This document shows, one piece after another, positions 11,266-21,802 of a DNA stretch of 64,000 bases; the first letter of the stretch is position 1, and each line of letters opens with the position of its first letter. The notes beneath the pieces were generated by a model. It was not told where the DNA came from, searched no databases, and saw only the letters and a list, made by a program, of their open reading frames with translations. Both the position numbers and the translations under genes were made by a program. Origin of the DNA: Bufo bufo (Eukaryota; Chordata; Amphibia; Anura; Bufonidae). Location of the stretch: assembly GCF_905171765.1 (NCBI RefSeq), contig NC_053390.1, forward strand, positions 591,629,793 through 591,693,792, given 5' to 3'.

Positions 11266-12255
11266 ATAGTAACATAGTTTATAAGGCTAAAAAAAGACAT
11301 CTGTCCATCCAGTTTAGCCTGTTATCCTGCAAGTTAATCCAGAGAAAGGCAAAAAAAACCTGTGAGGTAGAAGCCAATTTTCCTCACTTTAGGGGAAAAA
11401 AATTCCTTCCTGACTCCAATCAGGCAATGAGAATATCTCCCTGGACCAACGACCCCTCTCTAGTAGCAATAGCCTGTAATAGTATTACACTCCAGAAATA
11501 CATCCAGGCCCCTCTTGAACTCTTTTAGTGAACTCACCATCACCACCTCCTCAGGCAGAGAGTTCCATAGTCTCACTGCTCTTACCGTAAAGAATCATCT
11601 TTTATGTTTGTGTACAAACCTTCTTTCCTCCAGATGCAGAGTGTCCCCTCGTCACAGTCCTGGGGATAAATAGATGATGGGAGAGATCTCTGTACTGTCC
11701 CCTGATATATTTATACATAGTTATTAGATCTCCCCTGAGTATTTTTTCTAAAGTGAATAAACCAAATTTTGATAATCTTTCAGGGTACTGTAGTCCACCC
11801 ATTCCAGTTATTACTTGAGTTGCCCTCCTCTAAACCCTCTCCAGCACTGCTATGTCTGCCATGTTCACAGGAGCCCAGAACTGTACACAGTACTCCATGT
11901 GTGTTCTGACTAGGTATTTGTAAAGTGGCAGGACTATGTTCTCATCAAGGGCATCTATGCCCCTTTTGATGCAACATATTATTTTATTGGCCTTGGCAGC
12001 AGTAGCCTCACACTGGTTTCTACAGCTTAGTTTACTGTTCACTTAAATTCCTAGGTCCTTTGTCCATGTTACCCAGTGTTTTACTATTTAGTATGTATTG
12101 CTGACTTGCATTATTTCTTCCTATATGCATAACCTTACATTTGTCAGTGTTAACCTCATCTGCCACTTCTCTGCCTAAGCCTCCAATTTATCCAGAATCA
12201 TCTGTAGCAGTATACTGTCCTCTTCCATGTCAATTACTTTACAAAGTTTAGTGTC
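11266..12255 (-). mobile_element. CR1/L2-type LINE, 3' fragment
   Basis: Minus-strand frames 12042-11830 and 11802-11602 encode RTHMEYCVQFWAPVN and VLERV, then GGLQYPERLSKFGLFTLE, LRGDLITMYKYIRG and VTRGHSASGGKK. This is the C-terminal tail shared with the larger LINE at 61395 (LEYCAQYW, LERVQRRATKL, RRDRGDMIETFKYIKG). The plus-strand left edge carries the ATAGTAACATAG tail repeat. It is 5' truncated and interrupts the hAT A1 transposase. Confidence 0.8.
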
Positions 12256-12335
12256 AAAAATGACTACAAGCCTCACTACCAGTCCAAAATAGGGGCCTTT
12301 TCTCCACCCACTGAGTGGCAGGACAAACTGAACTA

Positions 12336-13246
12336 CAGGGTGGGCCATTTATATGGATACACCTTAATAAAATGTGAATGGTTGGTAATATTAACTTCCT
12401 GTTTGTGGCACATTAGTTTATGTGAGGGGGGAACTTTTCAAGATGGGTGGTGACCATGGCGGCCATTTTGAAGTCGGCCATTTTGAATCCAACTTTAGTT
12501 TTTTTAATAGGAAGAGGGTCATTTGACACATCAAACTTATTGGGAATTTCACAAGAAAAACAATGGTGTGCTTGGTTTTAACGTAACTTTATTCTTTCAT
12601 GAGTTATTTACAAGTTTCTGACCACTTACAAAATGTGTTCAATGTGCTGCCCATTGTGTTGGATTGTCAATGCAACCCTTTTCTCCCACTCTTCACACAC
12701 TGATAGCAACACCGCAGGAGAAATGCTAGCACAGACTTCCAGTATCCATAGTTTCAGGTGCTGCACATCTCGTATCATCTGAAGGCAATCGTCTATGCTG
12801 TGAAGATACGAGATGTGCAGCACCTGAAACTATGGATACTGGAAGCCTGTGCTAGCATTTCTCCTGCGGTGTTGCTATCAGTGTGTGAAGAGTGGGAGAA
12901 GAGGGTTGCATTGACAATCCAACACAATGGGCAGCACATTGAACACATTTTATAAGTGGTCAGAAACTTGTAAATGACTCATGAAAGAATAAAGTTACTT
13001 TAAAACCAAGCACACCATTGTTTTTCTTGTGAAATTCCCAATAAGTTTGATGTTTCACATGACCCTCTTCCTATTGAAAAAACAAAAGTTGGATTCAAAA
13101 TGGCCGACTTTAAAATGGCCGCCATGGTCACCACCCATCTTGAAAAGTTTCCCCCCTCACATATACTAATGTGCCACAAACAGGAAATTAATATCACCAA
13201 CCATTCCCATTTTATTAAGGTGTATCCATATAAATGGCCCACCCTG
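12336..13246. mobile_element. Fold-back mariner/Tc1-like element, TA target site
   Basis: The ends are CAGGGTGGGCCATTTATATG and its exact complement, flanked by TA at 12334-12335 and 13247-13248. Two arms of about 440 bp are inverted copies of one sequence around a loop of about 30 bp near 12776-12806. Each arm encodes the same transposase C-terminus (HLKLWILE, VCEEWEKRVALTIQHNGQHI, stop). Removing the element with one TA restores the hAT frame (LN then YYEG). A whole element is not represented: both arms come from the same 3' half. Confidence 0.8.
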
Positions 13247-13929
13247 TACTATGAAGGCATCCTATGTAGTCAGTTGGCCAGAGCCTATGTGCGCCATCAA
13301 AGATCCTCACGCAGGTCTGACCGGGGGGGACCTCTGTGCTCACGTTCCATGCTGGGGGTGGGCAGCAGAAGTACCAGCTCCATCATCAGCATCAACTTAA
13401 GTCTAGAGTCACTGATGAGCAGTTTTCTTTATGCGCCTACTGAATAAACTACTCATCAGTAGCAGCAGCTAGACATAGAGCAGAACCTAAACCAGCAGGT
13501 TGTGGCATACTTGGAGTGCACCCTGCCAGCCCACATCGAAGATCCCCTGGATTACTGGGGCAGCCAAACTTGATTTGTGGCCGCAACTGCCCGAGATTGC
13601 CCTGGACAAGATTTCCTGCCAGCAGTGTGGCATCAGAGCGGGTGTTTAGTGTGGCGAGGGCCATAGTTGCCCCAAGGAGAAGTCATTTGTCCACCCAAAA
13701 TTTTAAGAACCTGACCTTTGTGAAGATTAATCAGGTGTGGATCAGCCAGGATTTCCACACACCAGTGCCTGATGCATCAGATTAGATCATCCATGGTGCC
13801 ACACCTAAACTTTGTCAAAAGAGACTTGTTTCTTCTGGCTACCTGTTTCAGCTACTTTTCTGATGCTGCCATCCGCCTGATGCCAGAAACCTGCTGCCAG
13901 GTGCTCTTACTGCCACCCACCATCTTCAG

Positions 13930-16065
13930 CTGGTACTGGTATTGCCCCCCACCTCACCACTATGTCACTGGGCCACTCTGTGGTCTACTCATGCTGCTGC
14001 CAACTCAACACTCTGTTACAGGGCCACTCTGTGGTCTCCTCATGCTGCTGCCACCTCACCACTCTGTCACTGGGCCACTCTGTGCTCTCCTCATGCTGCT
14101 GCCACCTCACCACTATGTCACTGGGCCACTCTGTGCTCTCCTCATGCTACTGCCACCTCACCATTTTGTCACTTGGCCACTCTGTGGTCTCCTCATGCTG
14201 CTGACAGATCACCACTCCATCACTGGGCCATTCTGTGATCTCCTCATGCTGCTGACAGCTCACCACTTTGTCACTGGGCCACTCTGTGGTCTCCTAATGC
14301 TGCTGCCACCTCACCACTCTGTGGTCTCCTCATGCTGCTGCCAACTCACCACTCTGTGGTCTCCTCATGCTGCTGCCAACTCAACACTATGTCACTGGGC
14401 CACTCTGTGCTCTCCTCATGCTGCTGCCACCTCACCACTATGTCACTGGGCCACTCTGTGCTCTCCTCATGCTGCTGCCACCTCACCACTCTGTCACTTG
14501 GCCACTCTGTGGTCTCCTCATGCTGCTGCCACCTCACCACTTTGTCACTTGGCCACTCTGTGGTCTCCTCATGCTGCTGACAGCTCACCACTCTGTCACT
14601 GGGCCACTCTGTGAACTCCTCATGCTGCTGCCACCTCACCACGTGGCCACTTTGTGGTCTCCTCATGCTGCTACCAGCTCACTACTTTGTCACTGGGCCA
14701 CTCTGTGATCTCCTCATGCTGCTGCCAGCTCACCACTTTGTCACTTGACCACTCTGTGGTCTCCTCATGCTGCAGCCACCTCGCCACTTTGTCATTTGGC
14801 CACTCTGTGGTCTCCTGAGGCTGCTGCCAGCTCACCACTTTGTCACTGGGCCACTCTGTGGTCTCCTCATGCTGCTGCCACCTCACCACTCTGTGATTTC
14901 CACACACCAGTGCCTGATGCATCAGATTAGATCATCCATGGTGCCACACCTAAACTTTGTCAAAAGAGACTTGTTTCTTCTGGCTACCTGTTTCAGCTAC
15001 TTTTCTGATGCTGCCATCCGCCTGATGCCAGAAACCTGCTGCCAGGTGCTCTTACTGCCACCCACCATCTTCATCTGGTACTGGTATTGCCCCCCACCTC
15101 ACCACTATGTCACTGGGCCACTCTGTGGTCTACTCATGCTGCTGCCAACTCAACACTCTGTTACAGGGCCACTCTGTGGTCTCCTCATGCTGCTGCCACC
15201 TCACCACTCTGTCACTGGGCCACTCTGTGCTCTCCTCATGCTGCTGCCACCTCACCACTATGTCACTGGGCCACTCTGTGCTCTCCTCATGCTGCTGCCA
15301 CCTCACCATTTTGTCACTTGGCCACTCTGTGGTCTCCTCATGCTGCTGACAGCTCACCACTTTGTCACTGGGCCACTCTGTGGTCTCCTAATGCTGCTGC
15401 CACCTCACCACTCTGTGGTCTCCTCATGCTGCTGCCAACTCACCACTCTGTGGTCTCCTCATGCTGCTGCCAACTCAACACTATGTCACTGGGCCACTCT
15501 GTGCTCTCCTCATGCTGCTGCCACCTCACCACTATGTCACTGGGCCACTCTGTGCTCTCCTCATGCTGCTGCAACCTCACCACTCTGTCACTTGGCCACT
15601 CTGTGGTCTCCTCATGCTGCTGCCACCTCACCACTTTGTCACTTGGTTACTCTGTGGTCTCCTCATGCTGCTGACAGCTCACCACTCTGTCACTGGGCCA
15701 CTCTGTAATCTCCTCATGCTGCTGCCACCTCACCACTTTGTCACTTGGCCACTTTGTGGTCTCCTCATGCTGCTGCCAGCTCACTACTTTGTCACTGGGC
15801 CACTCTGTGATCTCCTCATGCTGCTGCCAGCTCACCACTTTGTCACTTGACCACTCTGTGGTCTCCTCATGCTGCAGCCACCTCGCCACTTTGTCATTTG
15901 GCCACTCTGTGGTCTCCTGAGGCTGCTGCCAGCTCACCACTATGTCACTGGGCCACTCTGTGGTCTCCTCATGCTGCTGCCACCTCACCACTCTGTGGTC
16001 TCCTCATATTGCTGCCACCTCAACACTCTGTGGTCTCTTCATGCTGCTACCTCACCACTCCATGA
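13930..16065. repeat. 51-bp minisatellite, about 35-40 units, in a duplicated block
   Basis: The unit reads CTCACCACTCTGTCACTGGG then CCACTCTGTGGTCTCCTCAT and GCTGCTGCCAC, with variants. A block of about 1,145 bp (13751 onward) recurs at 14896 onward with few differences, including the unique stretch around CACACACCAGTGCCTGATGC that ends the transposase relic. The second block lacks one unit near 15350. Because 51 is divisible by 3 and the unit lacks stops in several frames, it creates long 17-residue-periodic frames on both strands. These are not considered genes. Confidence 0.9.
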
Positions 16066-16972
16066 CTAGGCCAGTATTTTGCCTTTTTGGCCTGGTTGAC
16101 ATCATAATTTATTTGACCCTTCTTCTGATCTGTCAGAAGGAAGGAAAAATGAGACACACAACAGATCCTGTCTATGTAGCAGCTGTAAGGCCTGTATGAC
16201 ATAGTCTCTATTTTGCATCAGAATTGGCTTATGATTTCGTAGCCAAAAACAGGAATGGGTACAAAACACAGAAGACCATATAAAATATTCAATTCACATG
16301 CCATCTCTGTTTTGAATCCACTCCTGTTTTTTTTTTTTGTCTTTTGCAATACTGATGGATTACTGACCAAATGCCGAGTGAAGGCGGATGCTCAACAGAC
16401 AGGATCCGATTTTTGGGAGTTATTATTCTGACGGATCAGAGGAAGAGCAAAATAATCATTGACGTCAACACAAACTTACTGCTTCCACCCTCTCCACTCT
16501 GTCAGGGGAGCTCTACTTGTATCAGCATTTAATAGAAAAGGTTCTGTAGAAATCTATGTGGAATCAGCTGACAACTATGTAAAAAGAGTGCGCTCCTTCA
16601 TGCTATAGTAGGATCTTGGGCCTCTGCACAGTTCTTTATACCTGGTGCTAACATTGACCTGTAAGGCTGAGTTCACACTTGAGTTATTTGGTCAGTTTTG
16701 GCCCCATAACTGCCCAAATAAGTGAAGTGTGCAGTGATTCTAAGAGCGAAACCTGTCATCTGCGTGTCATACTGACTCATAGTAGTGTTTTACTCTCTAT
16801 GCGTGTTTCTGCAAGGCACAGTGTTTTACACCACTATACAGGCTCTCTGCAGCCAGGAAATAGCAGTTTTTTAACAATATTTGCCACAAGTAAATTTGGA
16901 TTGAATAAAATGTTTTGGGAAAATTCGGCGAACAGACGGAATCAATTTTTTTTAGAAATTCGCTCATCTCTA

Positions 16973-18686
16973 TATATTACCAATTGCAAAAATACAAATC
17001 TGTTCCAAAAATTAAACTAAATAGTGAAGATTTCCAGAAAAAACTTTTTAAGCTTTTGTTTACAAAAGTGATTAGCTGGCAGAATTGGAGATACTGAGAC
17101 AATGGAAGGTTAAACTTACCACACAATTCTTGAAAAGTAATTGATACTCTGTATCATGGAGGACATCTTTAAAAGTCCCCAGCCCACTCAGCAAAAAGAC
17201 AATTTGACCTCCTTTTCAAGAACATGGGATTTCCACCAAAAAATAATATATTTGGATATGTGAAAGGGCAAGCCAGAAGCCTTCTAGGACTAGTGAATGT
17301 TTAAAATGACATGGTAGCATAGAGTATCGGATTTTAATTATTGAGTTAAGTGACCAGCAGTTTGCCAGTTTTGATTAAAGTAATGGCTGGATTTGTGAAT
17401 CCAGTCAATCGATGTCTGAGGATACTACCTAGCATGTATCCTTTGATATTTGATAGATTTATGCCCCCACCCATTATTTTTTGGCAACATAGGGTTACGT
17501 AGCACAATTTAAAGCAGACTTGCACCATGAAAATGCAGGAAAATCTTCAGGCAGCAAGTTACAAAGAGGAAGAGTTGAGCAGATTTATATATACTGTAGT
17601 TTTATGGGAAAAGATTCTGTTCATTTTTTTTCATCTAAATCTCTTCTCATTGTGAGCTAAGAAGTTATGCTGCCGGGCCTAATCAGTTTCAGAAAGCTAT
17701 ACATGTATGCACACACATGGGTCAGTCACTGTTACATTGACTCTTTAGCTGAAAATGAGCAGAGATTTAGATAAATAAAATACGAGTTTTACATAATATT
17801 TTCCCACAATCTGTATAGTAATCTGCTCAGCTCCTCCTGCTCTATACCACTATGACTGCAGCTTGGACTGCATTTTAATGGTGACAGGTTTATGCTTTAA
17901 CAACATCTTCTGTGGTGATTGGGGCATTTGATATTTGTTCATAGGATAAACAGAGGCTCCTTGGTCCGGCGTTGGTTATTGTTATAATTGTTTATAAAAC
18001 TCATGAAAGACTTACGGGATCTTCATGGGTAAAGAATGTACCTTTCCCTGGGTATCCAAAATCTTCAGTACATGGGACAATAGGAAAGAAGACTTTACTT
18101 ATCTCACCATCATCCTCCCTGCCTTATTTCTAAAGCTAAAAAAGATGTGCCTCTTGGCATTTACAATAAAACCTTTCACTCCTGTCACACTTAGGGTCAT
18201 ACTATTATCTCACAATGGTCCACTCCCTTGGGGTGGACAAGAATTTTTTGTTATACTGGCATAGATTTGAGGTGGGAGATCAAAACCACTTTTGCTGTAT
18301 GCCAACACAGAAGGTGTTTTAAGTATTCCCTATTATAGTGTTTGGACTCTAAGAACCATGGTATCAGGAGAGTTTGAAAATTGTAATCCACTGCAAGAGA
18401 AGAAGGAAACCTCCACAAATAGTCAGTCCCCCTGGAGTGGAGAAATGGACAAAGTCTCTTTCCTCTGGGTTAGTCTCTATGAGTCTCTCAACTCTGTTAT
18501 TTGTGATAAGGAACACAATCTCTCATCACTCGCTCTCACTGTTAAATTTGCAACTCGAGATCCCATACCGTCAGCCATGTTTAGCCAGTGCAACTTTTAA
18601 TAAAAGTCTACACATCATAACCTACAATAGGATTCTGGTTGAAGGGCTTCTTCTTTTCATTTGAGGCAATAGAGGGGCAACATATA
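16973..18686. other. Intronic sequence without recognised features
   Basis: No frame with family motifs, no terminal repeats and no tandem structure were noticed. It may be ancestral intron or old decayed repeats. Confidence 0.5.
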
Positions 18687-19905
18687 CACTCACCTAAAGA
18701 ATTATTAGGAACACCTGTTCTATTTCTCATTAATGAAATTATCTAGTCAACCAATCACATGGCAGTTACTTCAATGCATTTAGGGGGGTGGTCCTGGTCA
18801 AGACAATCTCCTGAACTCCAAACTGAATGTCAGAATGGGAAAGAAAGGTGATTTAAGCAATTTTGAGCGTGGAATGGTTGTTGGTGCCAGACGGGCCGGT
18901 CTGAGTATTTCATAATCTGCTCAGTTACTGGGATTTTCACGCACAACCATTTCTAGGGTTTACAAAGAATGGTGTGAAAAGGGAAAAACATCCAGTATGC
19001 GGCAGTCCTGTGGGCGAAAATGCCTTGTTGATGCTAGAGGTCAGAGGAGAATGGGCCAACTGATTCAAGCTGATAGAAGAGCAACGTTGACTGAAATAAT
19101 CACTCGTTACAACCGAGGTATGCAGCAAAGCATTTGTGAAGCCACAACACGCACAACCTTGAGGCGGATGGGCTACAACAGCAGAAGACCCCACCGGGTA
19201 CCACTCATCTCCACTGCAAATAGGAAAAAGAGGCTAAAATTTGCACGAGCTCACCAAAATTGGACTGTTGAAGACTGGAAAAATGTTGCCTGGTCTGATG
19301 AGTCTCGATTTCTGTTGAGACATTCAAATGGTAAAGTCCGAATTTGGCGTAAACAGAATGAGAACATGTATCCATCATGCCTTGTTACCACTGTGCAGGC
19401 TGGTGGTGGTGTAAGGGTGTAGGGGATGTTTTATGCTCACACTTTAGGCCTCTTAGTGCCAATTGGGCATCGTTTAAATGCCACGGGCTACCTGAGCATT
19501 GTTTCTGACCATGTCCATCCCTTCATGACCACCATGTACCCATCCTCTGATGGCTACTTCCAGCAGGATAATGCACCATGTCACAAAGCTCGAATCATTT
19601 CAAATTGGTTTCTTGAACATGACAATGAGTTCACTGTACTAAAATGGCCCCCACAGTCACCAGATCTCAACCCAATAGAGCATCTTTGGGATGTGGTGGA
19701 ACGGGAGCTTCATGCCCTGGATGTGCATCCCTCAAATCTCCATCAACTGCAAGATGTTATCCTATCAATATGGGCCAACATTTCTAAAGAATGCTATCAG
19801 CACCTTGTTGAATCAATGCCACGTAGAATTAAGGCAGTTCTGAAGGCAAAAGTGGGGTCCAACACCGTATTAGTATGGTGTTCCTAATAATTCTTTAGGT
19901 GAGTG
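18687..19905 (+). mobile_element. Tc1/mariner-type transposon, nearly complete (1.22 kb)
   Basis: The ends are CACTCACCTAAAGAATTATT and its exact complement, flanked by TA at 18685-18686 and 19906-19907. The inverted repeat covers at least 28 bases (through AGGAACACC). The interior is filled by one transposase reading. The matching ends and intact spacing suggest a fairly young insertion. Confidence 0.92.
18835..19887 (+). pseudogene. Tc1-like transposase with two in-frame stops
   Basis: The transposase cuts and pastes the element at TA sites. From ATG at 18835 one frame runs 350 codons to the stop at 19885. It is broken only by TAA at about 18913 (after GLSIS) and TAG at about 19420 (after GGGVRV). 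An N-terminal helix-turn-helix pair (LSNFERGMVVGAR; GFSRTTISRVYKEW) precedes the catalytic domain. The acidic residues are present: WSDESRF, FQQDNAPCHKA and NPIEHLWD. I count 36 residues between the second Asp and the Glu, so DD36E rather than the common DD34E. Length and order are full. Two point changes separate it from an open frame. Confidence 0.88.
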
Positions 19906-19907
19906 TA

Positions 19908-20375
19908 TATGCTCTTAGCCTCCTCATACATGAAGCTAATCCTAGAAGCAGTTTTTAAATGGCAGCTAAGCTGAAGATCTAAACCATTAAACTATAGCAA
20001 GAGAAAGTAGTACTATTAAATGGTTTGTTGTTTTCTTAAAATGACAGTAAATAGGATGACATCTATAATAGCAGTTACTATATACAGGGTGGCCTCCGCG
20101 ATCATGCATTTATCACCTGTCATGTGGACAGGTGATATAAGCTGTTTATGGGATAACCACTTGAATCACTTGTGTCAAAACTACCTGCTTTGCACAGAGA
20201 TTGGAATTAGCAAAAATTGCCAACATAGTAAATGTTCTTTACAACTTTAAATTGTATAAACAAAGTCATATGCATTTTATCATTCATTGATTATCTAACT
20301 ATCTATCTATCTATTCACCTCCAATGGTTTGACATACCATGAATATCTTCTCATTTTAAGGCATCAATAACTTAC
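19908..20375. other. Intron downstream of the NDST exon
   Basis: This is intron sequence following the donor at 20370-20375 (minus). A short ATCT repeat lies near 20294-20315 and ACAGGGTGG near 20083. No other element was recognised. Confidence 0.5.
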
Positions 20376-20561
20376 CATAATATTTTTGTGAACAAATCCC
20401 TGTCTGTAACGCGCTGGTTTCAAATGTGGATATTCTTCTGTACTTGTGACTTTAATGTTCCAATTTTTTTTCCAAGCATCGTAAAGCTGTATGTGTACTG
20501 GATAGACACCCGAGTGATGGGGAGCCACTGCATAACCCATGTCTGTTGGAATACCATGCTC
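20376..20561 (-). CDS. ndst3/ndst4-like: NDST exon (N-deacetylase domain), 62 codons
   Basis: NDST enzymes remove N-acetyl groups from glucosamine in heparan sulfate and then N-sulfate it in the Golgi lumen. This exon encodes [20 protein letters not shown], then [30 protein letters not shown] and ends with NIM. This is a highly conserved stretch of the N-deacetylase domain. The acceptor is CTATTACAG just before GAG, and the donor is GTAAGTTATT after ATG. It starts and ends in phase 0, 186 bp. The preceding exon ends FAL, giving the family-typical [12 protein letters not shown] junction. Paralogue choice is uncertain; NIKVTSTEE and the Lys/Asn pattern lean to NDST3 or NDST4 from memory. The next exon is not in the window. 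Confidence 0.9.
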
Positions 20562-20683
20562 CTGTAATAGATTTTGGCATGAGAGGTTGTCACTGAGTAA
20601 CAAAGCAAAAACTGTCTTTTTCTGATTTTTAGATGTAGTGCTGAAAACCACATAAAACATATTTTTTTCAAAGACTCCTCTAA

Positions 20684-21074
20684 GGCTTCTTTCACACATT
20701 AGTGAATCACAGACAGCACACATACAGTACCTATTGGCTTTAATGTGTGAATTCACACATCAGTGGTTTTCCACAGAACGTGGGTCAGTTATTACAGAAA
20801 TCTCACACACAAGTATAGTTTATGTGTCCATTTGAACAATGGACAAAACACAGATGCAATCTGTGTTTGGTCCATTGTTTTCACGGACTATTGTTATAAA
20901 ATGGTCTAAAAATTAATTTTCAGTTTAGCAGTGTCCATGAAATACGGATGCCTAATGGAGGGTAAAAAATAGACAAATGGGCAAAACATGGATTCTTCAC
21001 ACACAGCTTCATGGATGAACCATTGACCATCTTTTCATGGATGCCATCATGAACACAGACGTGTGAATGAGGCC
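20684..21074. mobile_element. Harbinger-like MITE, TAA target duplication
   Basis: The ends are GGCTTCTTTCACACATTAG and, reversed, GGCCTCATTCACACGTCTG, with TAA at 20681-20683 and 21075-21077. The interior repeats phrases such as TTTTCCACAG and ACGGACTATTG without coding capacity. It sits about 120 bp upstream of the acceptor of the NDST exon, inside the large intron. Confidence 0.65.
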
Positions 21075-21077
21075 TAA

Positions 21078-21794
21078 AAGGAAAATAATGACTGGCATTG
21101 TCTTTTTCCACTATGTTATATGCAGACAGCTATCTCTTGATATATGCTATATCTTTTATAATAAACAACCATATCCTGTCCGACATGTAAAATGAGGCAA
21201 TTGTCAATGGGTGCCTATGTTGGTGGTATACGTTGCAAGTGTTTCCCTGCCAACGCTCACAGCAAACGCATACAATACAGCAGAACTGATTAGAGGCGTG
21301 TAAGTTGTTTGTTCAAGTCTTCGGTTCCTTTGCACTTTGGTACGTATTGAAATGACCTTAATTGTATATGGATTTGCAAAAGCTACCAAGGTATTATTTG
21401 CAGACTTTTACCAAGCAGAGAGCTATCAGTGTTTTAAGAAAAATTGATATATAAAATATTCAGTGAATTTGCAAAGTGATACAATGTCGCAGCCAAAGTC
21501 ATATTTTTTATGCATTTTTTGCTTAAAACATGCCAAGTATTCAAATCAAGGGTTTCTCTGGGCTTTTAGCAATTTATAATTTCAACATGAATATGATTTT
21601 AGCCCTTTACCTTCCTTTTCTTCAAAAATACACACAAGTTAACACATTGAACAACTTTGCAGTGTGGAACACTAATGGGCACATTTTCCTGCAGAAAGAG
21701 GCCATTGCCATTAGGGGAGGAATACTACTGTCAAGAAGAGGTGTATTTGATAGGCAACAAAGTAACATTTGAATGCCAGGATCCAAGGTTTCTC
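21078..21794. other. Intronic sequence without recognised features
   Basis: No family motif or terminal repeat was seen. It is ordinary AT-rich intron sequence. Confidence 0.45.
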
Positions 21795-21802
21795 AGCAGA
21801 AC

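Larger units (their letters stand above)
10449..13790 (+). pseudogene. hAT transposase relic (catalytic middle and dimerisation domain)
   Basis: The piece at about 10495-10605 encodes MVTDNGKN, LRQEGLSHAPCMAHVFNLVV, a typical hAT segment of the RNase H-like fold (DNGKN acidic motif; CxAHxLNL). After the LINE and mariner insertions the frame resumes with PPTEWQDKLN (about 12300-12335), then YYEG (from 13249). The C-terminus at about 13605-13745 has SVASERVFSVARAIVAPRRS and the LTFVKINQVWI stretch, the hallmark hAT dimerisation domain. Many stops and a frameshift near DYWG (13550) make it a pseudogene. The BED finger and first half are absent. Confidence 0.8.
9493..16972 (+). mobile_element. 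hAT element A1 (defective, with nested insertions)
   Basis: The left end is TAGAGATGAGCGAATCGAAG at 9493. The right end is the mirrored TTCGCTCATCTCTA finishing at 16972. The same left and right halves bound hAT A2 (38383-54485), and the right half recurs reversed at 57770. Inside, in order, are a non-coding 5' part, broken transposase coding (10449-13790), a 51-bp minisatellite and a 3' terminal part. A LINE fragment and a mariner fold-back interrupt the coding part. The flanking octamers ACTATATC and TATATTAC do not match, so the two ends may have diverged or may not come from one insertion. Confidence 0.65.

Noticed and set aside
13772..15708. Frames of 280 and 313 codons rich in Leu, Pro and His
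   Set aside because: They are translations of the 51-bp minisatellite; equal frames exist on other phases and on the minus strand.
9493..16972. Perfect 8-bp target duplication for hAT A1
   Set aside because: ACTATATC and TATATTAC agree at only four of eight positions, so none is claimed.
20376..20561. Processed NDST retrocopy
   Set aside because: Consensus donor and acceptor flank both exons and the intron is present.
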